Shown here piece by piece: positions 25,793 through 34,518 of a DNA stretch of 64,000 nucleotides. The position numbers and the translations under genes were made by a program. Position 1 is the stretch's first letter. Every line of letters starts with the position of its first letter. The stretch covers positions 15,373-79,372 of the forward strand of contig NZ_JBHSGT010000014.1 of the NCBI RefSeq assembly GCF_042654605.1. The letters are read 5' to 3'. The notes beneath the pieces are model-generated. The model did no database searches, was not told the origin of the DNA, and saw only the letters and a program-made list of their open reading frames with translations. This stretch comes from Enterococcus_I eurekensis. GTDB lineage: Bacteria; Bacillota; Bacilli; Lactobacillales; Enterococcaceae.

Positions 25793-27049
25793 TTGAGTTA
25801 CGTCACGAAAGAACAAGTCGAAGTTGCTTATCAAAGTTTTAATGGTGCCGTACTTCATACACCTTTACAATATGATGCTTACTTGTCAAAAAAATACGAT
25901 GCCCAAATTTATTTGAAACGGGAAGATTTGCAACGTGTGCGCTCTTTTAAATTGCGTGGGGCTTATTATGCGATTCAACAAAAGTCGGCAGAAGAATTGA
26001 GTCGGGGCGTGGTTTGTGCGAGTGCCGGAAATCATGCGCAAGGTGTGGCGTACTCTTGTTGTGAAAAAGAGATTCATGCAACGATCTTTATGCCAACAAC
26101 GACACCACAGCAAAAAATTTCGCAAGTTAAATTTTTTGGAGGTCCTTGGGTGACGATTCAGCTAGTTGGTGACAATTTTGATTTGTCAGCCCAAGCGGCT
26201 CGTGAATATGCAAAAATTCAAGGGATGGCCTTTATCGATCCGTTCAATGACCAAGCAATTATTGCTGGTCAAGGAACGGTGGCTTTAGAAATTGTCGAGG
26301 ATTTAGCGAAACAGGCAATCACTGCTGACATGGTTATTTCAGCAATTGGTGGTGGAGGACTAATCAGTGGCGTCGCCAGTTATTTTAAAGCCGTTTCGCC
26401 AACGACTCAAATGATTGGTGTGGAACCAAAAGGGGCGGCCTCGATGGCAGCAGCTTTTGAAGTTGGACAGCCAATTGCTTTGGAGGCGGTTGACAAATTT
26501 GTTGATGGCGCAGCCGTTAAGGAAGTTGGTGAGCTGAACTACCAACATGCACGGGCTTTTGTCGATCAATTAATTGCAACCGATGAAGGGCTTGTTAGTA
26601 AGACGATTCTCGAATTGTATAGTAAACAAGCGATTGTAGCCGAACCTGCGGGTGCTCTAAGCGTTGCTGCTTTAGAAGAAATGTCATCAGCGATTCAAGG
26701 CAAAACGGTCGTGTGTATTATTAGTGGGGGCAACAATGATAGCAGTCGAATGGCTGAAATCGAAGAGCGTTCATTAATTTATCAAGGCTTAATGAATTAC
26801 TTTGTGATTCATTTTCCGCAACGTCCAGGCGCGTTGAAAGAATTCGTCAATGATGTGCTGGGTACAAACGATGATATTACCCGTTTTGAATATACGAAAC
26901 GCATTAATCGAGGGACAGGTCCGGTTGTTTTAGGAATTCTTTCGAAACAAACGACCGATGTTCCACCACTTTTTGAGCGAATTGCCACGTTTGATCCGAG
27001 TCATATTCGTTTAAATGAACAACCTTCGTTATTTGCATTACTTGTTTAA
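25793..27049 (+). CDS. ilvA: Threonine dehydratase, biosynthetic
   Basis: PLP enzyme that deaminates threonine to 2-ketobutyrate, the entry to isoleucine. The TTG at 25793 is the likely start because GGGAAGGTGA (25777-25786) ends 6 bases before it; the GTG at 25784 overlaps that SD. The PLP lysine lies in RSFKLRGAYYAI, the phosphate-binding loop is SAIGGGGLISG, and CASAGNHAQGVAYSC carries the Asn that contacts PLP. The C-terminal part (about 325-418) is one ACT-like regulatory domain rather than two, as in Firmicutes IlvA. It ends the operon. Confidence 0.94.
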   Translation: MSYVTKEQVEVAYQSFNGAVLHTPLQYDAYLSKKYDAQIYLKREDLQRVRSFKLRGAYYAIQQKSAEELSRGVVCASAGNHAQGVAYSCCEKEIHATIFMPTTTPQQKISQVKFFGGPWVTIQLVGDNFDLSAQAAREYAKIQGMAFIDPFNDQAIIAGQGTVALEIVEDLAKQAITADMVISAIGGGGLISGVASYFKAVSPTTQMIGVEPKGAASMAAAFEVGQPIALEAVDKFVDGAAVKEVGELNYQHARAFVDQLIATDEGLVSKTILELYSKQAIVAEPAGALSVAALEEMSSAIQGKTVVCIISGGNNDSSRMAEIEERSLIYQGLMNYFVIHFPQRPGALKEFVNDVLGTNDDITRFEYTKRINRGTGPVVLGILSKQTTDVPPLFERIATFDPSHIRLNEQPSLFALLV

Positions 27050-27150
27050 TTGAGGAGTAGAAAGTCACAATGCTCGAATTTACTTCCAGATGCTCAGAAT
27101 AGACTTTTTTTCATCCGTTCATCAATCAAAATTTCGTATACGTATAAATG

Positions 27151-27186
27151 AAAGAGGATTGTGGCTTAGGTCACAGTCCTTTTTTG
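27151..27186 (+). terminator. Terminator of the ilv operon
   Basis: AGGATTGTG pairs with CACAGTCCT (G-U allowed) around GCTTAGGT, followed by TTTTTT. Confidence 0.85.
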
Positions 27187-27211
27187 TCTGGAAAAATTTG
27201 GTGGCATTGAT

Positions 27212-27241
27212 TTGGTCTATAAATGTGGGCTATGTTATAAT
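27212..27241 (+). promoter_or_regulatory. Promoter of the AroB-like gene cluster
   Basis: TTGGTC, 18-base spacer, TATAAT (27236-27241), about 30 bases before the ATG at 27272. Confidence 0.6.
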
Positions 27242-27271
27242 TAAGCAAGATGACAAAGGTTGGTGATAGCG

Positions 27272-28327
27272 ATGCAAATCCAATACCGCAATGAAAATTT
27301 GGAAACCGTGATTACGTATGGTGAAATTTTGTCAACGAGTGTGCAACGAGAATGGTTGAAAGGAAAACACATTGTTATTCTAACCAATCAGCGCTACTAT
27401 GATCGTTTCTTTGAAAAAATGGAACAACTGTTTTTGAATCATCCCGTAGACTGGTATATTTTTCGGAATCAATTGTATGTCAATACTCTAGAAGAGTGGT
27501 CGAGTTTACTTGCTTATTTAGACACTTTTTCGACTGAAGCCGATTACCTTTTTGTGGCTTTTGGCAGTACTGGCGTGATTGAGCTAACTGGGTTTCTACA
27601 AAAAGTCAGCGTCTTAAAAGGGGAATACTGGTCGATTCCGATTTCCTTTCAAAGTTATGCGCAAAGCTTAGTTGCTGAATGCACGATCAGTCGAAAAAAT
27701 ACGTTACCTATTTTACAACAAGCCAATTTACCGCAACGAATCTTTCTGGATCAAACGATGGTGGCTCCGCAACGAGAAGGCCGTTTAGTTGACCTACAAG
27801 TCTTTATTCGAACAGCGTTTCTTTGTGATTATCCGATGTTATTGCAATTATTCAAGCAATATCCGAATCCCAAACAGTTGCGAACTACGAAATTTACGGC
27901 AATGATTGATGAATTAACGACGCATTATCAAGCAAGTGGCCTAGAAATCGAATCTTACGGTAGAGCTTTTGAACAAGCTTTTTATCAAACGGAGAATGGT
28001 CACTTACTTTCAGAGAATATGAAGCGTTTCTTGGGCTTTATCTTGCAGCTGTTTTGGGACAAAACGGTGAATCGTTGGCCTTTTCAGATGAAAAACTTTA
28101 TGATATGGCTAAGTCACTTAGGTTTTCCGATTGATTTTCCTAAACAAATATCAATGGCTGAATATTTAGAAAACGTCTTGCAACGAATTGGTGAAAAAGC
28201 AGAGCTAGTGACGCTAAAGCAAGCTGGTGTACTCGGTGAGTCGAAAAAAGTCGAGGAACGACAGTTGATTGAAGCATTTGAAACGTACCAACAAATTTGT
28301 CGAAATATAAGGAGTAATGAAAAATGA
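27272..28327 (+). CDS. Degenerate 3-dehydroquinate-synthase-like protein
   Basis: About 351 aa. The N-terminal half follows the dehydroquinate synthase (AroB) pattern: an IVILTNQRYYDRFFEKME stretch in the place of the VTNxxV...Y segment, then DYLFVAFGSTGVIELTGFL where AroB has the Gly-rich NAD-binding GGGVVGDLAGF motif, then WSIPISFQSYAQSLV where AroB has PTTLLAQVDSS. The key glycines, the Asp and the catalytic Lys-containing GGK motif are replaced, so catalysis is unlikely. It may be a remnant or a pseudo-enzyme with a new role. It overlaps the next gene (ypiA) by 4 bases; in Bacillus ypiA follows aro genes, which supports an aroB ancestry. Fold assignment is by motif comparison only. Confidence 0.6.
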   Translation: MQIQYRNENLETVITYGEILSTSVQREWLKGKHIVILTNQRYYDRFFEKMEQLFLNHPVDWYIFRNQLYVNTLEEWSSLLAYLDTFSTEADYLFVAFGSTGVIELTGFLQKVSVLKGEYWSIPISFQSYAQSLVAECTISRKNTLPILQQANLPQRIFLDQTMVAPQREGRLVDLQVFIRTAFLCDYPMLLQLFKQYPNPKQLRTTKFTAMIDELTTHYQASGLEIESYGRAFEQAFYQTENGHLLSENMKRFLGFILQLFWDKTVNRWPFQMKNFMIWLSHLGFPIDFPKQISMAEYLENVLQRIGEKAELVTLKQAGVLGESKKVEERQLIEAFETYQQICRNIRSNEK

Positions 28328-29574
28328 CGCATAGTGAAAAAATGATGGCTGCTATCGATAATGAAGATTTGCCACAAGCAAATATTGAATTAAACGAGGC
28401 CTTAAAAAAAGATTCAGTGGAAATGTTGATGGAACTGGGTGAAGTGTTACTCTCCATTGGTTTTTTAGAAGAAGCGAAAAATGTTTATGAGACTTTAACA
28501 CAACGTTTACCTGAGGAAAAAGAATCTTTTTTACTCCCATTAATCGAGATTGAAATTGAAAACAACCAAATTGAAACAGCTTTTGAAATGTTAGAAACGA
28601 TTGCGCCAACAAGTGATTATTACCCACAAGCGCTACTAATTACAGCAGATTTATATCAAATTTTAGGGATTCCAGAAGTCAGTGAAGCGAAATTAAAAGA
28701 AGCACAACAGTTATTACCAGGAGAGCCATTGATTGAATTTGCGCTAGCTGAACTTTATTTTTCAAATCAACAATGGAAAGAAGCTTACGAGCACTATCAA
28801 ACATTGTTGGCCGCAAATACAAAAGAGATGATTGGCGTTTCGATTATTGAACGGATTGGGACATTATTGAGTATGTCAGGCTCTTTTGAAGAGGCGATTC
28901 CGTATTTAGAAGCTGCCTTAGAAGAAAAAGAAACCGCTGATGCCTTGTTCCAATTAGCTTTTGTTAATTTGCAGTTGCATGAACATGAAAAAGCGATTGA
29001 ATCACTAGAGAAAGTCCGTCAGCTGGATCCAGAATACCAAGGGGTCTACTTGTACTTAGCAGAAGCGTTGCAACATGAAGAACGTTTAGAAGAAGCACAA
29101 GAAGTAATTGAAGAAGGAATTGCGCAAAATCCTTATCAAGTTGACTTTTATCATTTTGCTTCTGAAAATAGTTATCGACTTCATGATCGTAACAAAGCAG
29201 AGAAGTATTTAATTGATGCCTTAGAAACGGGCGATAAGGAAGATGAAACACGTTTAATTTTAAGTAATTTATATTTAAATGAAGAAATGTATGAAGAGGC
29301 AATTGAAACGATTGAGGAATTAGAAAATCCTGACCATCCGTACGCTCTTTGGAATTTAGCACAAGCTTATTACCACTTGGAAGACTACGAACAAGCAGCT
29401 AAGTTTTACGATGAGGCATTTTTCGCATTAGGTGAAGAAGCTGATTTCTTACGTGAATATAGTTTGTTCTTACGCGAAGAAGGCCGATTAGACGAAGCAC
29501 GTGCCATGTTGTCGAAATATTTAACGATGGAACCAGGAGATTTAGAAGCACAATCTATTTTTGAAGATTTATAG
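28324..29574 (+). CDS. ypiA: Tetratricopeptide-repeat protein YpiA
   Basis: Soluble 416-aa protein made of consecutive TPR-type helical repeats, for example ALAELYFSNQQWKEAYEHYQ, AFVNLQLHEHEKAIESLEKV and AQAYYHLEDYEQAAKFYDEA. It has no signal peptide and no catalytic motif. TPR proteins act as protein-binding scaffolds; the partner here is unknown. The ATG overlaps the stop of the AroB-like gene, and ypiB follows at 23 bases, matching the ypiA-ypiB pair of Bacillus. Confidence 0.88.
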   Translation: MTHSEKMMAAIDNEDLPQANIELNEALKKDSVEMLMELGEVLLSIGFLEEAKNVYETLTQRLPEEKESFLLPLIEIEIENNQIETAFEMLETIAPTSDYYPQALLITADLYQILGIPEVSEAKLKEAQQLLPGEPLIEFALAELYFSNQQWKEAYEHYQTLLAANTKEMIGVSIIERIGTLLSMSGSFEEAIPYLEAALEEKETADALFQLAFVNLQLHEHEKAIESLEKVRQLDPEYQGVYLYLAEALQHEERLEEAQEVIEEGIAQNPYQVDFYHFASENSYRLHDRNKAEKYLIDALETGDKEDETRLILSNLYLNEEMYEEAIETIEELENPDHPYALWNLAQAYYHLEDYEQAAKFYDEAFFALGEEADFLREYSLFLREEGRLDEARAMLSKYLTMEPGDLEAQSIFEDL

Positions 29575-29597
29575 TCAAGGAAAGGTAGGAGATAACA

Positions 29598-30152
29598 ATG
29601 GCAATCGATATCGCAGACAAAAAGCGCTTTTTGACTTGGTTAATCACGCATGAATTTTTTGTTCGTCGTGAGGTGTCATGGATTTTAAACTACTTATTGA
29701 CACATGAAGCGATCTTAAAAAATGTCCACTTTGTTGAAAACGCCCAGCACACGCCGCGTGGTATTAGTGTCCGTAGCTCGAGTGTATCGGATCAATCGAT
29801 GACTTTATATATTGATAATCGAACGTATAAAGATAGTGACCAAATTTTCCATGAAATTCGTTTTAACTGGAAGAATCCACTTTATTTAGAATGTATCTTC
29901 CCTGAAGCTTGGGATAATCCGCTTTATGTCGCTGTTTTAGAAGATAATAAGTTCTACAAATGGAACGACCACTTGGATGAAGCAATGGTTGGACGAGTCG
30001 ATGCTTATTTTAAACAAAATGCGTTAGACAATCAGATTCAACAACTTTATCAAGAAATTGATCAAGCGTTGGAGCAAGGTAATCAAGAACAGTTTTTAAC
30101 GCTCACCCAACAAGTTAAAGAATTGTTGAATCAAAAAGAAGTTTTGCAGTAA
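29598..30152 (+). CDS. ypiB: YpiB family protein (UPF0302)
   Basis: Conserved Firmicutes protein of unknown function, 184 aa, cytoplasmic. Recognisable family stretches are LTWLITHEFFVRREVSWILNY near the N-terminus and the FHEIRFNWKNPLYLECIFPEA region. The C-terminal 50 residues are Gln-rich and helical (the IDEAL segment region in the Bacillus protein). SD GGTAGGAG precedes ATG. It is followed by a bidirectional terminator shared with the convergent yitT-like gene. Confidence 0.85.
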   Translation: MAIDIADKKRFLTWLITHEFFVRREVSWILNYLLTHEAILKNVHFVENAQHTPRGISVRSSSVSDQSMTLYIDNRTYKDSDQIFHEIRFNWKNPLYLECIFPEAWDNPLYVAVLEDNKFYKWNDHLDEAMVGRVDAYFKQNALDNQIQQLYQEIDQALEQGNQEQFLTLTQQVKELLNQKEVLQ

Positions 30153-30154
30153 AG

Positions 30155-30192
30155 AAAAAAACAAAGGCCTGATTAGGACCTTTGTTTTTTTC
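30155..30192. terminator. Bidirectional terminator between ypiB and the YitT gene
   Basis: AACAAAGG and CCTTTGTT pair around an 11-base loop, flanked by A-run and T-run. Confidence 0.85.
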
Positions 30193-31078
30193 TTTGTTTA
30201 AATAGATTTTTTTGTGGTCGTAAATAACCAAAACCTTCACCGAGTGCTTCATGGACGTTAATAATTGAAATAAAGGCGGAAGGGTCAAATTCATGCACAA
30301 TTCGTTTTGCTTCGGGAACTTCTCGTGGGGTTAGAACGATATAAATCATTTTTTTCGTTTGTCTTGAATAGGCGCCTTCGCCGTCAAGATAGGTCACGCC
30401 ACGTTCTAATTCACTCATTAAAACGGGTGCGATTTCAAAATTTTGATTCGATAAAATATACATTCCTTTGGCTGAGTAACCACCATCGATAATTGAATCG
30501 ATTACTTTTGAAAAGACATAAGCATAAATCAAGGTGTACATCATTTGGACTAAAGAAATATAAGTCAGTGAGGCAGTTAGTACAATGACGTCAAAAATCA
30601 ATAGGGAACGTCCAACTGAAATGCCCCAATATTTTTCTAAAATTCGGGCGATGATATCACTACCGCCAGTTGTTCCACCCACTTTATAGACTAATCCGAC
30701 ACCAAAACCGGCAATTAAACCACCCAATAAAGAGGCAATCAAAATATCATGATTTAAATCAATCGCAATGGGAACTTTTTGCCAGAACGCCAGCCAAAAA
30801 GATAGCCCGAAAGTCCCGAGGATCGTGTAGTAAAATGAACGCACACCGAGATGTTTTCGTCCGATTATAATCAAAGGGACGTTCAGTAGTAAAGTCGTAA
30901 TCGCGGGGTTAATTCCGAATAAGGAGCGACCGATTAGCGTAATTCCGGTAATGCCTCCTTCGGCTAAGTCATTGGGAATATTGAAAAAAATTACGGTAAA
31001 ACCAAAAATAGCGGTGCCGAGTAAAATGAAAATAAAATCTTTGATTGTTTTTAAGGAGAAAATGTCCTTCAAAATCAT
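30173..31078 (-). CDS. YitT family membrane protein (DUF161/DUF2179)
   Basis: Integral membrane protein, 301 aa. Five to six hydrophobic segments (FIFILLGTAIFGFTVIFF at the N-terminus) carry the family motifs NIPNDLAEGGITGI and GFGVGLVYKVGGTTGGSDIIARIL. A soluble C-terminal DUF2179 domain (GAYSRQTKKMIYIVLTPREVPEAK) follows. Transport function is suspected for the family but not established. SD AGGGAGG lies before the start at 31078. It is convergent with ypiB and divergent from the MazG-like gene. Confidence 0.9.
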   Translation of the reverse strand: MILKDIFSLKTIKDFIFILLGTAIFGFTVIFFNIPNDLAEGGITGITLIGRSLFGINPAITTLLLNVPLIIIGRKHLGVRSFYYTILGTFGLSFWLAFWQKVPIAIDLNHDILIASLLGGLIAGFGVGLVYKVGGTTGGSDIIARILEKYWGISVGRSLLIFDVIVLTASLTYISLVQMMYTLIYAYVFSKVIDSIIDGGYSAKGMYILSNQNFEIAPVLMSELERGVTYLDGEGAYSRQTKKMIYIVLTPREVPEAKRIVHEFDPSAFISIINVHEALGEGFGYLRPQKNLFKQRKKQRS

Positions 31079-31195
31079 CCTACCTCCCTTTTAAAAGTTG
31101 CTAGACTAAATGTATCACGAAAAAATGTTTCGGACAATTTTCTTTTTCTATGAATTCCTGATTTCTTTTGATAATATAGGGATGAGGTGAAGAAA

Positions 31196-31549
31196 ATGCA
31201 AGAAGAAAACCGCTCATTGGCTTCAATGCAAGAAGAAGTCGATGCGTATATCCAACAATTTAAAACGGGCTATTTTTCCCCTCTCGCGCTTTTGGCACGA
31301 ATTACAGAAGAAGTCGGGGAGTTGGCTCGAGAAGTCAACCATAGTTATGGTGAAAAGAAAAAGAAAGCTGATGAAGCACCCAATAGTGTAGCAGAAGAGT
31401 TGGGCGATGTGTTTATCATGTCGATTATTATGGCTAACGCCTTAGACATCGATCTAACAGAGGCTTTTGAAAAAAATATGGATAAATTTAATCGTCGCGA
31501 TCAATTTCGATTTGAAAGAAAAGATGGCCGAACAAAAGAAGAGGAGTGA
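31196..31549 (+). CDS. MazG-like nucleotide pyrophosphohydrolase
   Basis: Probably hydrolyses nucleoside triphosphates to monophosphates, in house-cleaning or regulation. The EEVGELAREV and EELGDVFIM motifs (Glu/Glu and Glu/Asp pairs) form the Mg site of the all-alpha NTP-PPase fold. The protein is short (about 117 aa), one MazG unit, as in Bacillus YpjD. ATG at 31196 follows GATGAGGTGA; GTG at 31187 is an alternative. cca follows after 4 bases, a linkage also known in Bacillus. Confidence 0.85.
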   Translation: MQEENRSLASMQEEVDAYIQQFKTGYFSPLALLARITEEVGELAREVNHSYGEKKKKADEAPNSVAEELGDVFIMSIIMANALDIDLTEAFEKNMDKFNRRDQFRFERKDGRTKEEE

Positions 31550-31553
31550 GAGT

Positions 31554-32774
31554 GTGAAATTAACCCAGTTACCAAGGGAATTTGAACAAGCGCTCCCGAT
31601 TTTAAAACGGATTGAGGCAGCCGGCTATGAAGGTTATTTTGTCGGTGGTAGTGTCCGTGATGTTTTGCTTGGACAAGCGATTCACGATGTCGATATTGCA
31701 ACAAGTGCGTTTCCAGCTGAAATCAAAAGTATTTTTCCACGAACAATCGATGTTGGAATTGAACACGGCACGGTTTTAGTTTTATCAGATGAGGAAAACT
31801 ACGAAATTACGACTTTTCGTACGGAATCGACGTACCAAGATTTTCGCCGACCAGACCAAGTTGAATTTGTTCGTTCATTAGAAGAAGACTTGAAACGCCG
31901 TGATTTTACGATTAATGCTTTTGCTTTACGAGAAGATGGCACGATTGTTGATTTATTTAACGGGCTCGCAGATTTAGAGAATAAAGTCTTGCGAGCAGTA
32001 GGAAATCCTTATGAAAGGTTTCATGAAGATGCTCTGAGAATGATGCGCGGCCTACGATTTGTTAGTCAACTTGGTTTTGCTTTTGAAGAAAGAACCAAAG
32101 AGTCCATTATCGAAAATCATGCACTGCTAGAAAAAATTTCAGTTGAACGGGTGACAATTGAATTTGTTAAATTGCTGTTAGGAAAAAATCGAAAACTAGG
32201 CATCGAAATGTTTATCGAAACAAAATGCTTTGAATATTGCCCAGAATTAAAAGGCCGTTCTGGACAACTTCGAGTATTTTCAGAATTGCCAGCGATGCAA
32301 TTAACGAGTGAAGTTCAAGCGTGGGTTTTATTAATCGATCATTTACTGCTTGAAGAACAAGATATTCGTCAGTTTTTAAAAGCTTGGAAATGTTCAAATC
32401 AAACCATACGTCAAGTCCAACAAGCTTTTAAAGGTTTACAATGGCGTAAAGAACAAGGCTACTCAAAAGCATTATTATATGAATTACAAAAAGAAACCAT
32501 TTCAATTGTTGAAAGCCTGTTGCCTTATTATCAATTAGAAGATGAAGCAACTCTTTATATTGAGGCCTACAATCAATTACCGATTCATGCGTTAGCCGAT
32601 CTCGCAGTCAACGGTAATGATTTGATGACTCACTACCAAAAAAAAGGTGGAAAGTGGTTAAAAGAAGCGTTAGAAGTCTGTGAAACAGCTGTATTAAATG
32701 GAGAAACTGTTAATGATACACAAGCGCTATTTGACTATCTAGACACGCATTTCAGTCAATTAATAAAAGAATAA
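31554..32774 (+). CDS. cca: CCA-adding tRNA nucleotidyltransferase
   Basis: Adds or repairs the 3' CCA of tRNA without a template. I choose the GTG at 31554, with GAGGAG (31541-31546) 7 bases upstream; this removes 29 residues that overlap the previous gene. Class II motifs: GGSVRDVLLG (motif A), HDVDIATSA (catalytic Asp pair), RRDFTINAFA (motif C) and the EDALRMMRGLRF region (motif D/E). About 406 aa; no HD phosphohydrolase domain. Typical of Firmicutes. Confidence 0.95.
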   Translation: MKLTQLPREFEQALPILKRIEAAGYEGYFVGGSVRDVLLGQAIHDVDIATSAFPAEIKSIFPRTIDVGIEHGTVLVLSDEENYEITTFRTESTYQDFRRPDQVEFVRSLEEDLKRRDFTINAFALREDGTIVDLFNGLADLENKVLRAVGNPYERFHEDALRMMRGLRFVSQLGFAFEERTKESIIENHALLEKISVERVTIEFVKLLLGKNRKLGIEMFIETKCFEYCPELKGRSGQLRVFSELPAMQLTSEVQAWVLLIDHLLLEEQDIRQFLKAWKCSNQTIRQVQQAFKGLQWRKEQGYSKALLYELQKETISIVESLLPYYQLEDEATLYIEAYNQLPIHALADLAVNGNDLMTHYQKKGGKWLKEALEVCETAVLNGETVNDTQALFDYLDTHFSQLIKE

Positions 32775-32813
32775 ATAATTTGTTAAAAATTTCACTAATT
32801 CGCACTAGAACTG

Positions 32814-32842
32814 TTTACCCCCACTCTTTTGTATGGTACACT
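32814..32842 (+). promoter_or_regulatory. Promoter of the 151-aa unknown gene
   Basis: TTTACC, 17-base spacer and TACACT, with TGG directly before the -10. Confidence 0.6.
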
Positions 32843-32885
32843 AAGTGTGTAGTAAATGATTATGAATAAGTAAGGAGCGTTCAAT

Positions 32886-33341
32886 ATGTCAAGAGAAATG
32901 AAAGCTTTAAAATTATTATTCCGTAATGGGGAAACATGGACAATCGACCGTCGTTATATTGGCGATCTATGGATCAAACAAATTAGCACAAGTTTTGGCC
33001 GAATTAAAGGCAGTGACTTCGTTGAGATTCACCCATGTGAAGGTTTCAAAATTGAAATCTACTCTGAAGGTGATCATGTTAAAACACACGATATTAATTT
33101 AGGTGGTTTAGAGCTAGGAATGTTCAGCCGTGCGCTAAAATATGAAGATATCGAACGTATGGAAATCATTTATCAAACTGGTAAAGCAGATTTGGTTTAC
33201 TTCCCATACAAAGACAAATCAACTGAAGGCCTAGATAACGTTTATCAATCAACACGCGTTAGCGAAAAAACAAAAAGTTTATACATCGTAATCGACCCAA
33301 ATCAAACAGTCGATGACGTGTATGGTAAAGAGTTCGAATAA
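32886..33341 (+). CDS. Conserved hypothetical protein, 151 aa
   Basis: I do not recognise this protein. It is soluble, rich in charged and aromatic residues, without signal peptide or membrane segment. It starts MSREMKALKLLFRNGETW and has an internal stretch with GRIKGSDFVEIHPCEGFKIEIY. It looks like a compact beta-rich domain. SD AAGGAG lies 9 bases before ATG, a good promoter precedes it and a terminator follows, so it is a single-gene unit and probably well expressed. Confidence 0.75.
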   Translation: MSREMKALKLLFRNGETWTIDRRYIGDLWIKQISTSFGRIKGSDFVEIHPCEGFKIEIYSEGDHVKTHDINLGGLELGMFSRALKYEDIERMEIIYQTGKADLVYFPYKDKSTEGLDNVYQSTRVSEKTKSLYIVIDPNQTVDDVYGKEFE

Positions 33342-33356
33342 TTAAAAAAGTAAAAT

Positions 33357-33390
33357 CGGCGAGAGTTCATCTTGGATTCTCGCTTTTTCT
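33357..33390 (+). terminator. Terminator after the 151-aa gene
   Basis: GCGAGA pairs with TCTCGC around a 12-13-base loop, followed by TTTTT. Confidence 0.82.
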
Positions 33391-33414
33391 ATGAACAAAA
33401 AAGGAATGAAATAA

Positions 33415-34179
33415 ATGGCAAAAAAGAAACAAAGAAACGTAACAAAAACAAAAGGGGTTTTATTTGGTATTGTGGCCCTAATTATTTTTACAGCAACGGC
33501 AGGGCAAATTGATTTAAATCAGTTTGATCCAAATAATTTAGAGTCGATTGCGAATATTTTTAAATTTAACCCAGAAAAACCATTAAACTATGCAAGCTTA
33601 GAAGTCTTACCAGACTATGACGGCAAACATGCGGTCGTAGAATTAAATCAAAACGTCCCAGAATTTACTTTAAATGATTTATCAACTGAAAAAGGATACT
33701 GGCAAACATTTACCAATTTAGATGCTTTAAACCGTGTAGGACAAGCAAATGCATTATTGCATAAAGACTTTATGCCGACAGAAGACAGAGAAAGTATCTC
33801 AAACGTTTATCCAAGTGGTTGGAAACAAAAGAAAATGAAAAACGGTAATATGATCTATAACCGCTCACATTTAATCGGCCATCAATTCACGGGCGAAAAT
33901 GCTAACTGGAAAAACTTGATGACCGGGACCGAATATTTTAACCAAGTAGAAATGAAAGACATTGAACAACAAATTGCAGCTCACTTAAGAGAAACCAATC
34001 ATTACGTACGCTACCGTGTGACGCCATATTTTAAAGATCAAGAATTAACCGCTCGTGGTGTGCAAATGGAAGTTCAATGTGTCGAAGATGAAGAAGTGAC
34101 GTATAACGTCTTTTTATATAATGTACAAGAAGGCTATATCATTGATTATGCGACAGGACAAGTGACAGAAGCGAAATAG
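33415..34179 (+). CDS. Membrane-anchored DNA/RNA non-specific endonuclease
   Basis: Surface nuclease of 254 aa. A basic N-terminus and one hydrophobic segment (about 15-30, GVLFGIVALIIFTATAG) export or anchor it. The nuclease domain shows the beta-beta-alpha metal motif as NRSHLIGHQFTGEN (catalytic His, about 145-158) and the downstream NLMTGTEYFNQ with the metal-binding Asn. This is the EndA/NucA-type family, with SHLIGH replacing the classical DRGH. It may serve nutrition, competence or biofilm DNA turnover; the sequence does not decide which. Confidence 0.88.
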   Translation: MAKKKQRNVTKTKGVLFGIVALIIFTATAGQIDLNQFDPNNLESIANIFKFNPEKPLNYASLEVLPDYDGKHAVVELNQNVPEFTLNDLSTEKGYWQTFTNLDALNRVGQANALLHKDFMPTEDRESISNVYPSGWKQKKMKNGNMIYNRSHLIGHQFTGENANWKNLMTGTEYFNQVEMKDIEQQIAAHLRETNHYVRYRVTPYFKDQELTARGVQMEVQCVEDEEVTYNVFLYNVQEGYIIDYATGQVTEAK

Positions 34180-34183
34180 AGAA

Positions 34184-34228
34184 GAGAGAACCATGTGAGT
34201 AGATATGTGCTTGTGTGGTTCTTTTTTT
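34184..34228 (+). terminator. Terminator of the nuclease gene
   Basis: AGAACCA (34189 region) pairs with TGGTTCT around a long loop, followed by TTTTTT. The remaining stretch up to 34518 is AT-rich, holds no ORF, and should contain the hsd promoter, which I could not place confidently. Confidence 0.7.
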
Positions 34229-34518
34229 GTAACGACAATTATTTTATTGGATTTTTAGAATAGTCTTTTTTTCTTGATGAAATAAAGATTTCCTTTAAAG
34301 ACTAAGTAGTATATGATAAAAGTAATAGCTTTTTATGTAAAATAGCTGAAGAAAAAAGTGGGAAACAAGTCAAAATGTCTATTTGATTTGTTTTTTTCCA
34401 ATATCTATATAAGTGAGGGTTTTATCATGTGATATTTTTGTTAAAACAAGAAGAAATTTATGATATTTATCTATTTTTTAAATCATTAATTACAAAAATA
34501 ATTTAAATAGGGGAATAA

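Noticed and set aside
34229..34518. Possible regulatory RNA or attachment site before hsdM
   Set aside because: The region is AT-rich but shows no clear hairpin, direct repeat or conserved motif that I can support.
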